NCBI GenBank assembly: GCA_911728455.2
Contig: OU452233.1
Location: 9,653,505 to 9,717,504, forward strand
Reading direction: 5' to 3'
Source of the DNA: Marthasterias glacialis
Taxonomy: Eukaryota > Echinodermata > Asteroidea > Forcipulatida > Asteriidae
Length of the DNA: 64,000 bases
Shown here piece after piece: positions 12,001 to 21,926 of this stretch (position 1 is the first letter of the stretch; every line of letters begins with the position of its first letter). The notes below the pieces were generated by a model, which worked only from the letters and a program-made list of their open reading frames with translations, had not been told where the DNA came from and did not search any database. The position numbers were made by a program, and so were the translations under genes.

Positions 12001-14812
12001 ATTCCTAGTTGCCTACAGTGTTGTGGGGCCATCCTCATATTCCAACGTTCAAACTAAATGGGTCCCAGAGTTACAGCACCATGCTGCTGGAGTGCCTTTT
12101 ATCTTAGTAGGTGAGTAAACATCCCTGGTCAGATACCCTGACTATTCGTAACACTTAATCTCAAGTCATAAAAGGCGATCTATTTTCTTGCCACCTTCTC
12201 TTTGGTTACTCTTTTAGATGAAATGACAAGTAGCATTTTTGTCGGATGCTCTGACTGCCCATCAACATTCATGATACTTTTTCACTGTGTGTAAAAGAGG
12301 ACACAGTTATTTTCATACCTGCCTCACTCTGGCTCAATTGGTGTGTATTTATGAAACTGAAAACAGCTCCTCGTTGTTGCTAGGAGATTCCCTGACTCTC
12401 ACTCTCAAATCAAAAGATTTAGGTGTCGCCTGATCATATTGTTCTCTCTTTGTCACATGAAAATATTGGTACACACGTACCTGTTCTAGAAAAGTTGAAA
12501 AGCAGAAAAGCTATGAAAAATTTTGAATGATCACTGCGATCTCACTGAAACACTGCGATCTCATTGGCTGCCACTCAAAATGGTCAATGAACTCCATTGG
12601 CCTTGCACAAACCTGTAGCGGATCCACTAAGTTGTGCTTCGCAATCAGCAACACTGTGAAATGGTGCTGAATTGACACATGAGGGTGTGCTTCTTAGAGG
12701 CTTCTAGTACAATATTTGGTACCAAGCTGAGGTTCTTACTGGCACCAAGTCTGTTAGAACAAAGGTTTGAAACCAGTGCAGTCTTTGAAACTTCTTGTTC
12801 ATTTTTTTGTCATCAGGAACAAAAACTGATCTTCGAGATGACAAGGAGACACTGACCCAGCTGACGCAGCAAGGCAAGAGCCCTTTCAAGAAGGAGACTG
12901 GGGAGAAACTAGCAACTAAGATCGGTGCCGTTAAGTACATGGAATGCTCTGCACTAACACAGAAAGGCCTCAGACCCGTAAGTATCACACACGGCATGTC
13001 TTCAGTATTCCCCGAAAGATCTGTTTCACATCGAAGACTTATCCGCTAAGCTCTGCGCACCATAGAAACTTTCTAGCAGTAGGTGGACGGGCACATTTGT
13101 CACCAGATTTGTGCACACAACTTTATGGATGTCATTTGTGTGGGTCCTTCCACTGTTGCTATAATATTGTTCCTTTTTCTAAAGACTTATCCTGCGGGGT
13201 CTGATTTGAAAAACAAACACCTCATGGGGGTAGCCTTGTTTCATTGTTTAAGGACCCAGAAGGACCTGCATGTCAACCTTGTGCACCAAACAGCCTCACA
13301 GCAGCAGGTAATGTGATTTTAATGTGTGACACCTTTGGGAGCACGGATACAGTTCAGATGACTCAGTACATTGTGAGGCGGATCTCAATGGAATGGTCTA
13401 AATTGTGGGAATCTAGGCTTTGTATTTTGAGGAGAGATATTTGTTACATCAAATGTTGAATAATCTCAGGGAGTTTCACAGCCATGCAGTCTAGTGCACT
13501 GGACTCAAGTTCTGGTGTTGTCAGAGGATGGGTTTAGGCCCCAGTCATGGGTAAGATATGTCACCATAACAGTTTTATCCTTTGGATGGGACATCAGCCC
13601 GTAGGTCCTGTGTGTTGTGTAATGCACGTAAAAGAACCCAGTACACTTATCATTAAGAGAAGAGGTTTGCCTGGAGTTTCTGGCTTGGCTGGTTGCAGAT
13701 TGCGCCACAGCACCCTGTTAGCCCTACTTACAAGGTGCTATATAAATGGGTCTCATAATTGAAACATAGCTCTGCACAACTGTCATAAAAACATGAGGGC
13801 TTGGGGATGTCCCTTAACAGGTGTGATAATATACACATATGGACTGGCAATGAGGGAAATAGTGCATGTCCATGCAACCCGAGGGCCTGTGAGTGACCAG
13901 GAGAGGGTCCCATTAAGGACCCTCTCCTGGTCACTCACAGGCCCGAGGGGTGCATAGACGTGCACTATTGCCCGAATAATGCCAGTCCATATGTGTTTTA
14001 TAACACACCTCAGTCCAAAATGTCGGTTAGAAGAGTAAATCGTGGTATTTTGGCGGGAGATTCTTCTCGATCCGCAGACACGCCGCCATTTTCGTTCTCT
14101 TGAGGGCGCTGTTTACAAGTCAATAGTTTTTGGGTTTTTGAAACTGTTTCCCGCTTTGCGAACTATTTCCCCCAAATGAAGTGCATGTGGTGCAGATTTC
14201 ATGCACTAGGCTATATTAGTTCACCCCATGCGACCGTGTTTCAGCCAATCAGGATAAAGAACCAGGGAGAGGTGTGTTATAACATAAGTTATCACACAAG
14301 CACGAGTGGAATATGGGAAAATATAGTGTTTCTGCGTCCCATATCCCACGAGGCGGCAGACTGAGTGGGATATGGGATGCAGGCGCACTATATTTCCCGT
14401 ATTCCACAAATTTATCTTCCAGCCAACTGGAAGATAATACAACTTTGAGCATTATTTCATGAAGAGCAAAACATGCAACGCACAAATTTTAGAATGTCAT
14501 TTTGCACTGTCCGTATACGGAGCGTGACACATGATACTCACAATACGCAGAGTGCAACATAGACTACTGGGAGTATGATATGGTTTATTATCACGATCCC
14601 GATGAGCAATCTGATTAGAGGATTAGGACATACTGGAAGATAAAGTGCTATATAAAAAATGTGTATTGTTGTTATTATTATTAATGTATCTTTTCATTTC
14701 GTCATTTTTGTTTTTGGTATCTCTTCTCCAGTTGTTCGAAGATGCAGTGAAGATAGTCCTGATGCCCAACGCAACACCCAAACCCAAACGAAAAGGTTGT
14801 AGAATATTGTGA
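9021..14812 (+). CDS. Rac/RhoG-type Rho-family small GTPase, whole gene (5 core exons plus 1 possible upstream exon)
   Basis: The spliced exons 10019-10137, 10497-10611, 11993-12110, 12817-12977 and 14732-14812 give 197 residues and a stop. All junctions are GT-AG and frame-consistent. The product is a membrane-attached GTP/GDP switch of the Rho family, which acts on actin and signalling effectors. Visible motifs are the P-loop GDGAVGKT (residues 14-21), switch I with YVPTVFDN and the Mg-binding T39, switch II DTAGQE with catalytic Q65, TKTD (119-122), the Rho insert (about 125-140), ECSAL (160-164), a basic tail and the CaaX box CRIL, whose final Leu predicts geranylgeranylation. The stretch [17 protein letters not shown] points to the Rac/RhoG branch rather than RhoA. 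Unusual residues are [10 protein letters not shown] where Rac has LLISYTTNAF, and FDNF instead of FDNY. Rac1 is 192 residues. I cannot choose between Rac, RhoG and Mtl/Mig-2 without a tree. Confidence 0.94.
9248..9310 (+). mobile_element. TIR repeat family A, left-end fragment
   Basis: GGAGGCTTTGGAACAGTACA then TGTAGGTGGCAGCAGACATACCAGG matches the left end of the copy at 1265, with the same GGTGGCAGCAGAC core and the same ACCAGGT that follows it. No right end is recognisable downstream. It lies in the intron between the possible upstream exon and GTPase exon 1. Confidence 0.65.
9465..9772 (+). repeat. Dispersed repeat of about 300 bp, copy 1
   Basis: TCTTTGCACAAATCAAAGTA then TTTGTAATAAAACCAACCTG runs through to AATCTGTGAACATTTATG. 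The same order is seen at 25155-25462. The copies differ by scattered substitutions and small gaps. No coding frame is present. Confidence 0.8.
9999..10137 (+). CDS. GTPase exon 1 (coding from 10019): P-loop and switch I
   Basis: The acceptor CTCTCCCACTCTGCAG ends at 9998. The favoured start ATG is at 10019-10021 within GACAGCATGG. The exon encodes residues 1-39 and two bases of V40, including GDGAVGKT and [10 protein letters not shown]. The donor GTAAGT begins at 10138. The 20 bases before the ATG are either 5' UTR or an in-frame extension. Confidence 0.95.
10497..10611 (+). CDS. GTPase exon 2: end of switch I and switch II
   Basis: The acceptor CCCTTTGCAG is followed by GTTTGAT, which completes V40 and starts FDNF. 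The exon reads to LSYPQ (residue 78) and contains [19 protein letters not shown]. The phase-0 donor GTGAGA is at 10612. All switch II residues required for GTP hydrolysis are present. Confidence 0.96.
10927..11531 (+). mobile_element. GGCCGTATCC-ended MITE interrupted by another element
   Basis: The left end TGGCCGTATCCCAAATGATG then GCTGCGGCTATGG pairs with the right end CCATAGCCATAGCCGTGGTC then ACCAAT, which is continued after the insertion by TTTGGACATGACC. Related copies lie near 16091-16200 and 33161-33290, whose uninterrupted right end reads CAATTCGGACATGGCC. It is located in GTPase intron 3. Confidence 0.7.
11041..11516 (+). mobile_element. 476-bp element with perfect 30-bp terminal inverted repeats, nested in a MITE
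   Basis: The termini at 11041-11070 and 11487-11516 are exact inverted copies, beginning AATAGACCGATCCATTAAGC. No transposase frame is present, so it is non-autonomous. Comparison with the restored host repeat suggests a short AT target duplication. A solo copy of the end lies near 8534. Perfect TIRs suggest a fairly recent insertion. Confidence 0.85.
11993..12110 (+). CDS. GTPase exon 3: central beta strands and helix 3
   Basis: The acceptor TTGACTTGCAG precedes ACTGACATA. The exon encodes residues 79-117 ([16 protein letters not shown] through GVPFILV) and one base of G118. The donor GTGAGT is at 12111. The order matches the Rac segment between switch II and the TKxD motif. Confidence 0.96.
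12817..12977 (+). CDS. GTPase exon 4: TKTD motif, Rho insert and SAL motif
   Basis: The acceptor TTGTCATCAG precedes GAACAAAAACTGAT, giving G118 and TKTD, the guanine-specificity motif. The Rho-family insert helix follows ([14 protein letters not shown]), then [19 protein letters not shown]. The donor GTAAGT at 12978 is phase 0. The insert is what separates Rho proteins from Ras and Rab proteins. Confidence 0.96.
13478..13765 (+). repeat. SINE-like repeat with conserved central domain
   Basis: An A-box-like AGTCTAGTGCACTGGAC is followed by GTTTAGGCCCCAGTC, in the place of a B box. A central block follows, with GTGTTGTGTAATGCACGTAA then AAGAACCCAGTACACTTATC, and a tail AAGGTGCTATATAAATGGG. 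I associate this kind of central block with SINE families shared across distant animals, but I cannot name the family reliably. It lies in GTPase intron 4. Confidence 0.65.
13818..14010. repeat. Palindromic element with a perfect 28-bp inner hairpin
   Basis: The inner arms 13883-13910 and 13917-13944 are exact reverse complements with a 6-base loop. The outer arms also pair: ACACATATGGACTGGCA against TGCCAGTCCATATGTGT, and GTGTGATAA against TTATAACACAC. No open frame spans it. It lies in GTPase intron 4. Confidence 0.85.
14306..14407. repeat. Second palindromic element (GTGGAATATGGGAAA ends)
   Basis: The arms GTGGAATATGGGAAAATATA (from 14306) and CACTATATTTCCCGTATTCC (to 14407) pair, as do CCCATATCCCAC and GTGGGATATGGG near the centre. 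A smaller hairpin, TATCTTCCAG/CTGGAAGATA, follows at about 14412. GGTGTGTTATAACATAA, close to the end of the previous palindrome, precedes it, so the two may be parts of one composite element. Confidence 0.75.
14732..14812 (+). CDS. GTPase exon 5: C-terminal helix, basic tail, CaaX box and stop
   Basis: The acceptor CTTCTCCAG precedes TTGTTCGAAGATGCA. The exon encodes residues 172-197, ending [10 protein letters not shown], then TGA at 14810-14812. The basic run and CaaX cysteine C194 predict prenylation and plasma-membrane targeting. The 3' UTR continues from 14813, but I cannot fix its end. Confidence 0.95.
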   Translation: MFEDAVKIVLMPNATPKPKRKGCRIL

Positions 14813-15487
14813 GTTACCTGTATCCCTGACCTACGAGTGTCATCAAGTTAATCCGTTTTGAGTCGTCCAAGTTCAAGAATGTTTTCATCGTCACGTCTAA
14901 GCATCAAGGTCATATAACATGAGACGTTGTCTTGTTATAAGACAATCGCATAACTGAGACAAGGTTTTTATCTCGCTTGCACAATGATCATGTACAAACA
15001 AAACCTGTCGAGTGAGATTTGCAACCATGTTCCACGCAACCAGTTGAGCGATGCTATAAGAAACAACCTCTCAGCCAATTTCCCTAGGCACAGGAAGTTC
15101 TTGCTTTGCATGAAAAGGTAACCAGCAGAAATTCCATTACATTTACACTGTTGTGACTGGTATCCCACTGATTGTTTGCTAAGCAAATAATCTGCATCAA
15201 GCATATTTTGATAAACAGTTGGAAAACTTGCGTCATTTTTCAAAACCATGGCTTAGGTTTCCCCTCAGGCTAAGGCACTGTTCGCCTGTTTGAAGTCCCG
15301 TACTGGAAGTGTATGTTTTCAATTTCTGACGGAGTCCAAGCCAGAGCCCAAGCCGTAGGCATGGATTTCCAAAAGGGCCTAAGTACCACCTTGTTGCAGC
15401 GACGTGATGATATAAGCTGGTCCCTCTGTTATCTCTGTATGGGAAATGCCTCCGTTCAGAATACCAGTGAAGAGACCAGGGGTCAAT

Positions 15488-15642
15488 GTCATGGAGCTGT
15501 TAAGCGCCTCAAATTTGCTGAGCAAAGTGTTGCTTAGCAGAAACAGGTTACCAGCCTATTAGACAAGTGATATTTCCGCTTTAATAGCAGATGAATATTT
15601 AAGCGGGATTTTTTGCTTAACAGCTCTTTGAAATTTGGACCA
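15488..15642. mobile_element. Palindromic MITE, CTTAAGCA family, copy
   Basis: It begins GTCATGGAGCTGTTAAGCGC and ends TTAACAGCTCTTTGAAATTT. The family consensus visible in better copies is GGGCCCAATTTCATAGAGCT then GCTTAAGCACAA, with an inverted end and an internal GACTGGTATCCTGCT. A diverged relative lies at about 15040-15205. Confidence 0.65.
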
Positions 15643-16090
15643 GTATGTAAGGTAGACCCCTCCCCTAAAAAAAAGTTAATTAAAACTCTAATGGCATCTT
15701 AATTGGAATGCAATGTTGCTATTCAAAAGCGTTGCTGTGATCAGAAATAGGAAGACTAAACAGGCTAAATTAATGTGCATTGGTATCATAAGACATGATA
15801 CCAGCTATTCATGAATTATATATAGTGGTTCCCAGATATTGTTTTGAGTGAGTTAGTAGGATTTGGATGAAATAGGGTTCCAGCTAATCACAGTTTGATA
15901 GCTGGTTCCCGCGTATTGTTTCCGGTGAATAATTGAAGTGGGGGGCCACCGGCTAATCATATTCAAAGCCTTCTAGATAACTGGTTCCCAGAATATCTTG
16001 ATATCCTGACTGAGTGGGATTTTGTGTAAATTGGCAGTGCCTAAATTGAGCTTCCTTGGCTACGGCAGTTCTTTTTGTTGAGCTTCAAGT

Positions 16091-16200
16091 CATTTCTGAA
16101 TTAGCGGCTGCGGCTGCGGTTGGATCATTAGTTAGCATATGTTGAAGCATAGGTTGCCCTTAGCAACAGCCGCAGCCGCCAATTTGAACACGGCCTGAGG
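16091..16200. mobile_element. GCGGCTGCGGCTGCGG palindromic MITE copy
   Basis: TTCTGAATTAGCGGCTGCGG then CTGCGGTTGG is paired with TTAGCAACAGCCGCAGCCGC then CAATTTGAACACGGCC. It is the same family as the copies near 10927 and 33161, in shorter form. Confidence 0.55.
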
Positions 16201-16507
16201 ATTCAAGGAGTGATCTAGACGAAGCCCTAGCCAAAGCCACGTATAAAGCAAGCTGGTTCCCATGTAGATAAGCCAGAGGGTTTTTGTCGGGTACTCAGCA
16301 AGCAAACCTCAAAGTAATAGCCACTAGCCATTATTTAAAGTGTCTTCTGTTAGTGTCTTATTATTATTTATTTTTTTTTTTTCCGGCAATCCTGAGTAAT
16401 CGTGAAATTGTGGGTAGCAAAACAACATTAGATTTTAACCATAATTTAAAAAATATTTACGTTTCATTTCCTCTTTAAGTGTGTAGAAGTTGTCTCTTAC
16501 ATACCAA

Positions 16508-16763
16508 GCCCAATTTCATGGTTCTGCTGACCAGAATAATAAAAAAAAACACTTACGGTAGCACAAAAATCCATGTTTAATGTAAGCGTAAGCATATTTA
16601 TATACAAAATCTTTGCTAGAATGCATGCGTACTACATGTACACGTTACTGAGCATTTTTCGCTTACACAGCTATTGCCGAAATTTGGCGCTTACCCTGTA
16701 AAGCCGAGAATTGAGCCTGTAAGCGCAGCGTGGTAAGCAAGGACATGAAATTGGGCCTTCTTG
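16508..16763. mobile_element. Element flanked by inverted GCCCAATTTCATG ends
   Basis: AGCCCAATTTCATGGTTCTG starts the segment and GACATGAAATTGGGCC closes it in inverted orientation. The interior repeats CTTACG/CGCTTAC-like words. It shares termini with the CTTAAGCA MITE family but has a different, longer interior. Confidence 0.5.
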
Positions 16764-17189
16764 AAATATTTCTAGCTACGCACCCAAGAAACAACTTTTT
16801 TTTCTTAAAAAAAATGTCTTTGACGCATGCAAAAGTGGCATCATGACTTGCAGGGCCCATTTTCATAGAGCTGTTAAGCACAAGAATTCTTGCTTTGCAC
16901 AAGTATTTCTGCTCAGCCTTGAGAAATCTGGCTAAAGTGGAAATCAGTCAGTCTCCTGTCAACAACTAGAGCACACTAGTCATCAAATGTGGAGAATAAC
17001 CAACCGGCTGTTCTCAGAGCCTACACCTCTACTTTAAGAGATTTCTCACATGGTGAACTCGCAAGAATACTCAATATCATACTCCCCCATGCAAAGCCTA
17101 AAAAACTACAGAAATGGGTTACCAGCTATATTACCATGCCATATGTATGCATTGAGTGTGACTGGGCCCCTGCTGAAGTTTTCTTTGCA

Positions 17190-17577
17190 TGTTAATTTTT
17201 CAAAGCGATATAGCTGCTTGAGCACAAAATATAACTAAGCGCAACAAAATTATGCTTATCAGAATAAGTTTACCAGCAAAAATACCAGTTCACATGTACT
17301 ATCTTTGACTGGTATCCTGCTCATTTTTGCTGAGAAGAAAATTGTTGAGTGCTTAAGCAGCTCTATGAAGTTACGCCCTGGGCCCAATTTCATAGAGCTG
17401 CTTAAGCACAAAAGACAGCTAAGCACAACAAGATTTTGCTGATCGGAATAAGGTTACCCGCCAAAATAACATGTCTTATGTACAAAATGTGACTGGTATC
17501 CTGCTTGTTTTTGCTTAGTAGACATTTTCTAAGCAATATTTTCTGCTTAAAGCAGCTCTACGAAATTGGGCCCTGGT
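17190..17577. mobile_element. Two adjacent copies of the CTTAAGCA palindromic MITE
   Basis: A first copy (about 17190-17378) ends AAGCAGCTCTATGAAGTTAC. The second begins at about 17385 with GGGCCCAATTTCATAGAGCT and ends GAAATTGGGCCC at about 17573. Both contain GACTGGTATCCTGCT and paired CTTAAGCA motifs. Their abutting ends suggest one inserted next to the other, or a tandem duplication. A truncated third copy lies at 16854-16935. Confidence 0.75.
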
Positions 17578-20500
17578 GTTTGTCCTTATTAAAGCATGAG
17601 ATTTAAAACTGCAGTGTCCTTGAAGAAGAAACCAAAAACGCTGATAAAAAAGGCTGGTGGGTTCGTTAGTCATTTACTTTATTTTCATTTTTTTTTTAAT
17701 TGAAAAAAAGATTTGTCAGCATACTGGCGGGTATTAAAATATAAAACGAAGATGCATGTTTATTCCAGCACAAAATTGTACATTGTATTACCGCATTGTA
17801 TATAGGAAGACAAAAAAAACATCTGCAGGAAATTGGGAAGTCATTATCATTGCTGGAACCAATTTAAATTGTTTAATTGAAATGAACGGTTGGAAGTAGT
17901 AACAGCCGGAAGCAATTAATTTGAAGTGGCTTGATTGCATTCGCTGATAAATTACTAACCCCAAATCCTTAAAAATCTATACCCTGGTTTTGCCTGATGT
18001 TAATGGTTCGTACTCAAAAAGCAAGTCAGCCAAGCTGGCTGCCATTGGACAAGGTACATCCATCTGATCAGAACATGGTGGTTTGGGTATCAAGTTATCA
18101 TGCCCTTACTACCTACAGTGCCTCAAAATTCCATCCGCTGGTTTCGCCTGATTTCACGATTCATACTTTAAACTGAGGCAGCCATTTTGGCAGTGGGATT
18201 TTGTAAGCATATTCATGTTATCTGAACCTAATGTACATGTAGGCGAGCTTAAATCCTGGTGAGATGTTGGGGAATACACATTCCCTCCCACTTTTTGAAC
18301 TGCCCCAACAATAGGATGACATAAAAATAATGGACAGACCTCGAAAAACAAGTGAAAGATGAGAAGTAGCATAGACTTATATATAAAAAACTAGAGGGAG
18401 CACTCCGTATGTCATGCACAGAACTCCACTGACCCACCATGGGTGCGAATCCCTATGGCTCAATTCCTCAATTGCATACAATTGTCCACTTTGAAAATGT
18501 TTGCTGTTTGTTGTGTAAACTGATGAGTGACCAGTGTAATATGATTTTTTCAATGGTCAGAAATTCTTCTTGTTGGGCCTTATCACATGGTTTTGTGCAC
18601 CCTCTAGTTCTTATAAATAACTCTACGGAAAGAATTGATATAATGTGTCTAAAAGTGATGCATTGCCAGGGCTGGTACTTTGTTCTTGTAAGGGTGAGCG
18701 ATTTTTCATTGGTAAACGGGCACGTCGTAAGAGGAGAGCGCCCTTTTTTTCTGGGGGAACATCTCAAGGGCCACAATGCAGTGACAGAGATCATATATAG
18801 GCCTGCATTACATCCAACTCGATTATCAGAATAGACGTACTGGGCTGTGAAAATGCTTGAGGCCTTAGTAATGGATTTCATATTGGCAAGTGTGAGGTAA
18901 TTTTCAAAATCTTCTCCCCTCACGTGATACCATGGACTAAGTTTGATCAAGGACCATTTTTAACCATTGTTTGACTAACTCTGATCGACAACATTGTAGT
19001 CGTCAATGGTTGGACTAGTCTAGTCGACAATTCGCGACCAGCCTATCAAGGTTGGTCGCATCACTGGTTATCAGTAGCCAGTTTAATATTACACTACAGT
19101 GCAGAGAGGACCAGTTATCAGAAAAATTAATAGTTCGAATAGAGTTGTTCCCATTTCAATTTAAGTGCGCATGTGCTATTTACATCACGAATCAACCACT
19201 AGGTAACCATTGGTCCTTGATTGAGCTTGCTCTTAGTACCTCTGAATCCTCCAAAATCCATTGCCTGATTTGGCAACGTTTCTATGGATTAATACTGCAT
19301 CACCAAACAAGCCATGCTTGGCCTGGGAAAGGTTGACCAATCAGAACCTGTATTATTACTGAGTTGATCATGAATTTCCAAAATAATTGATTGTATTAAA
19401 TACGCTTAAATATACGATCATGTATATGTAATTTTTTTTTTTTTAAAGCATAGATTTGATGTGTACATACGTATATTTTTTGTTTCCTTTTGGTATGATT
19501 TTTGGTATGAAATATATCTTATGATTAACTGCAATGTAGCCCTTGTAATTTATTGTTAAAATTTATTACTTAAAAGTCCCTTACAATCCCTATTCCTAGA
19601 AAGATATCATTATCCAAAATCATCTTCCACAAAAAAAAATGTTTGCATAGATCCTGTTTTTTATCATTCAGATGTCACTGCAAATGAAACCCACTTTGCA
19701 AGGCACCAAAGAATTTAGCCTCTTTTTGACGCTCATAGATTTGTGCAGTTCGAAATGAAAAATGTAGCCCATCTATGATATCAAGAAAGGGCACACCTGT
19801 TTCCCTGTGATAATACAAAATCATAGTGGTAAAAAAAAACAGATGAAAAGTCTACGATGACAAATGATTGTGGCATTATTTAACAGGTTTTTCAACCCAC
19901 TCAATAACTTGGTTTAGTTAACCTGGATTAAGACATTCTAACTAGGTTTAGTGGATTATAAAGATAACATTAGGGTATTCAAATTGTACGGTGCTTTTTA
20001 TACACTCGGTGCGTACTGGGTTCAGACAACACATTTTGCATGATTTTATATAATGAGTTAAGAAATTTCTAGAGGCATTACTGGAAATTTTTGAAATATT
20101 ATGTTATAATTAAGTGTTTTTGTATACAAGAAACAAGTTCCACTGCTTATTTTTGTAATGGTTTTGTAACCTAAATATTCCTTTGTAATGCGCTATAAAT
20201 GTTTATTTGATTGTTTTGTATTTTTTTATTTTGTTTTAATTTTTTCCACATTACACCGTATTTCATGTGTGTGCATAGGCCTTGATTTTTTTGTGTATTC
20301 TATAATGTTGTAGTTGGTATTTTCTTTTCTTTTTCTTGCAGTGGCCATCTTGAATTACTTCCATGCAAATGAACAAAACCAATCGGGTCTGAAACTAGGC
20401 TGGCCCCTTGTATGTGTTGATATATCACTGATATTGTGCTGCTTTGGGATACAGGGAACAATCTACAAATATTTGACAATCCCCTACATAAAACCTCAGT

Positions 20501-21485
20501 ATGTTCAAAATTAAACAGTTTTTAACAGGTTATTTTATTAAGATGCATTATTCGCAACTTTAGGTTGTTTGTAACTGTGCGTCACCACCTTCACCCTTGA
20601 CGTCGCAACATAACCCTTTCACCCAGCCTCTTGTCTGCTCCCCCCTCCCAAGATCCTGCCCCTAATTTTGAAGAGATACTCAGCTGGATGCATCGTATAC
20701 ACATACAACAACAGGTAAACAAACTCGGTTTTTGCTGTCTTATAAAGGATATTCCTTTTGACTCATTGTTATTCATCGATCAGTAAACGATATTACAAGA
20801 GCCTATACTCAGCTTCCAGAAGCTCAATGCAACTTTTTAAAGTACAAGTACATAGTGAATCATGTTTGTTCAGTCAAGTTTTTTGTGGAAGACTTAATGA
20901 TGGTGGTCATTGTTTTAGGTTGTGTTCAGTTTGTTTCCTAATACCAAAAACTTTTTGTAGGATTCATTTTTTTATGATTTCTTCTTAAAAATTAGTTAAG
21001 AAAATGCTTTAATTTAAAGTTTCACGTAAGACAAAAAATTGCAGTGCATTCAAAATAGAAATGGTTATATTTTGTTTCCCCATAATTTCACTTTAGGCGT
21101 ATTGTTTTTTCCCCTTAATTTTGTAGGTAAAACATGTTGTATTGCTTTGTAGTATAAGGAGGGAATGTTTTCTTTTTTATATCCATTCCAAGGCTGTACC
21201 TAATTTTTGTTATGGAATTATTGCTTATGAATAAAAAAAGGTTTACCAAGGTTTGTACATGTCAAAAATAAAAGTGTATTGCTCCGTCTAACAAGGATTG
21301 GAACTAACGAGCAGAGGACTTGTGTAAATATAACTTCCCTAAACATGCCCAGTCACTCGAGCTCTTTTGCCTGCTATGGTGTTACGCCCTCGGTTGTTCT
21401 TATCATGATTTACAAATTGTATTCCTGCCGGCTGGGCTACCGCGAGAGGGGGTGGGCATGTAGTGTCATCCAAATCTGCTGTCAG

Positions 21486-21602
21486 CAGACGTTGACCTGC
21501 GGGTCTCTTGTGTATTCAAAGTTTTTGGGGAGAAGTTGCCAGTGTCCTGTTGGATATTCGGACATTAACTGCCAGATTAACGTGGATGAGTGTGAAAGCA
21601 TG
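21486..21602 (+). pseudogene. Orphan EGF-like domain segment (isolated exon or relic)
   Basis: The + strand reads CQQTLTC, then GRSCQCPVGYSDINC, then QINVDEC, followed by a stop. This is the cysteine and glycine pattern of a calcium-binding EGF-like repeat running into the next one, as in Notch or fibropellin-type proteins. A donor-like GTGAGA starts at 21602, after GAAAGCAT, so the stop could be intronic. A weak acceptor CTGCTGTCAG precedes it. No neighbouring EGF exon was seen on either side. It may be a fragment left by duplication or retroposition, or one exon of an unrecognised gene between the two main genes. Confidence 0.5.
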
Positions 21603-21926
21603 TGAGAGCATATAATCAAAGTTATAAAAGAGGTACATTGAACCATGATGGAAGAAAATTTGAACTTAATTCTCATTTTGTCTGAAACGGTCTGAATCGG
21701 CCACGCATGAAGCCATTTGCCTGTGGCTGTCGCGCTTACTACCTAGCTTGAGGGTTAGAAGTTTCACATGACCACAAGAGGGCGCTATTTTATGATAAGT
21801 GTGCACCACAGGGTGCACACTACACTTAATAGGGAGAAATCCATGAACCAAGCCTCATTAATAAAATGTAAAGCCACAACTTTTTCTGTAAATCAAAGAT
21901 TCGAAGGTCCTTGCTTTTATGGATTG

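Noticed and set aside
18439-18950. Overlapping open frames of 131 (+) and 160 (-) residues, the longest in the window apart from real exons
   Set aside because: They overlap on opposite strands, include a fragment of the GGGCACC repeat family, show no recognisable domain or codon pattern, and have no splice context.
20314-20514. Frame after TTTTTCTTGCAG that could be an exon
   Set aside because: The acceptor looks good but there is no donor before the stop, no domain, and no neighbouring exon in frame. Chance pyrimidine tracts are common here.
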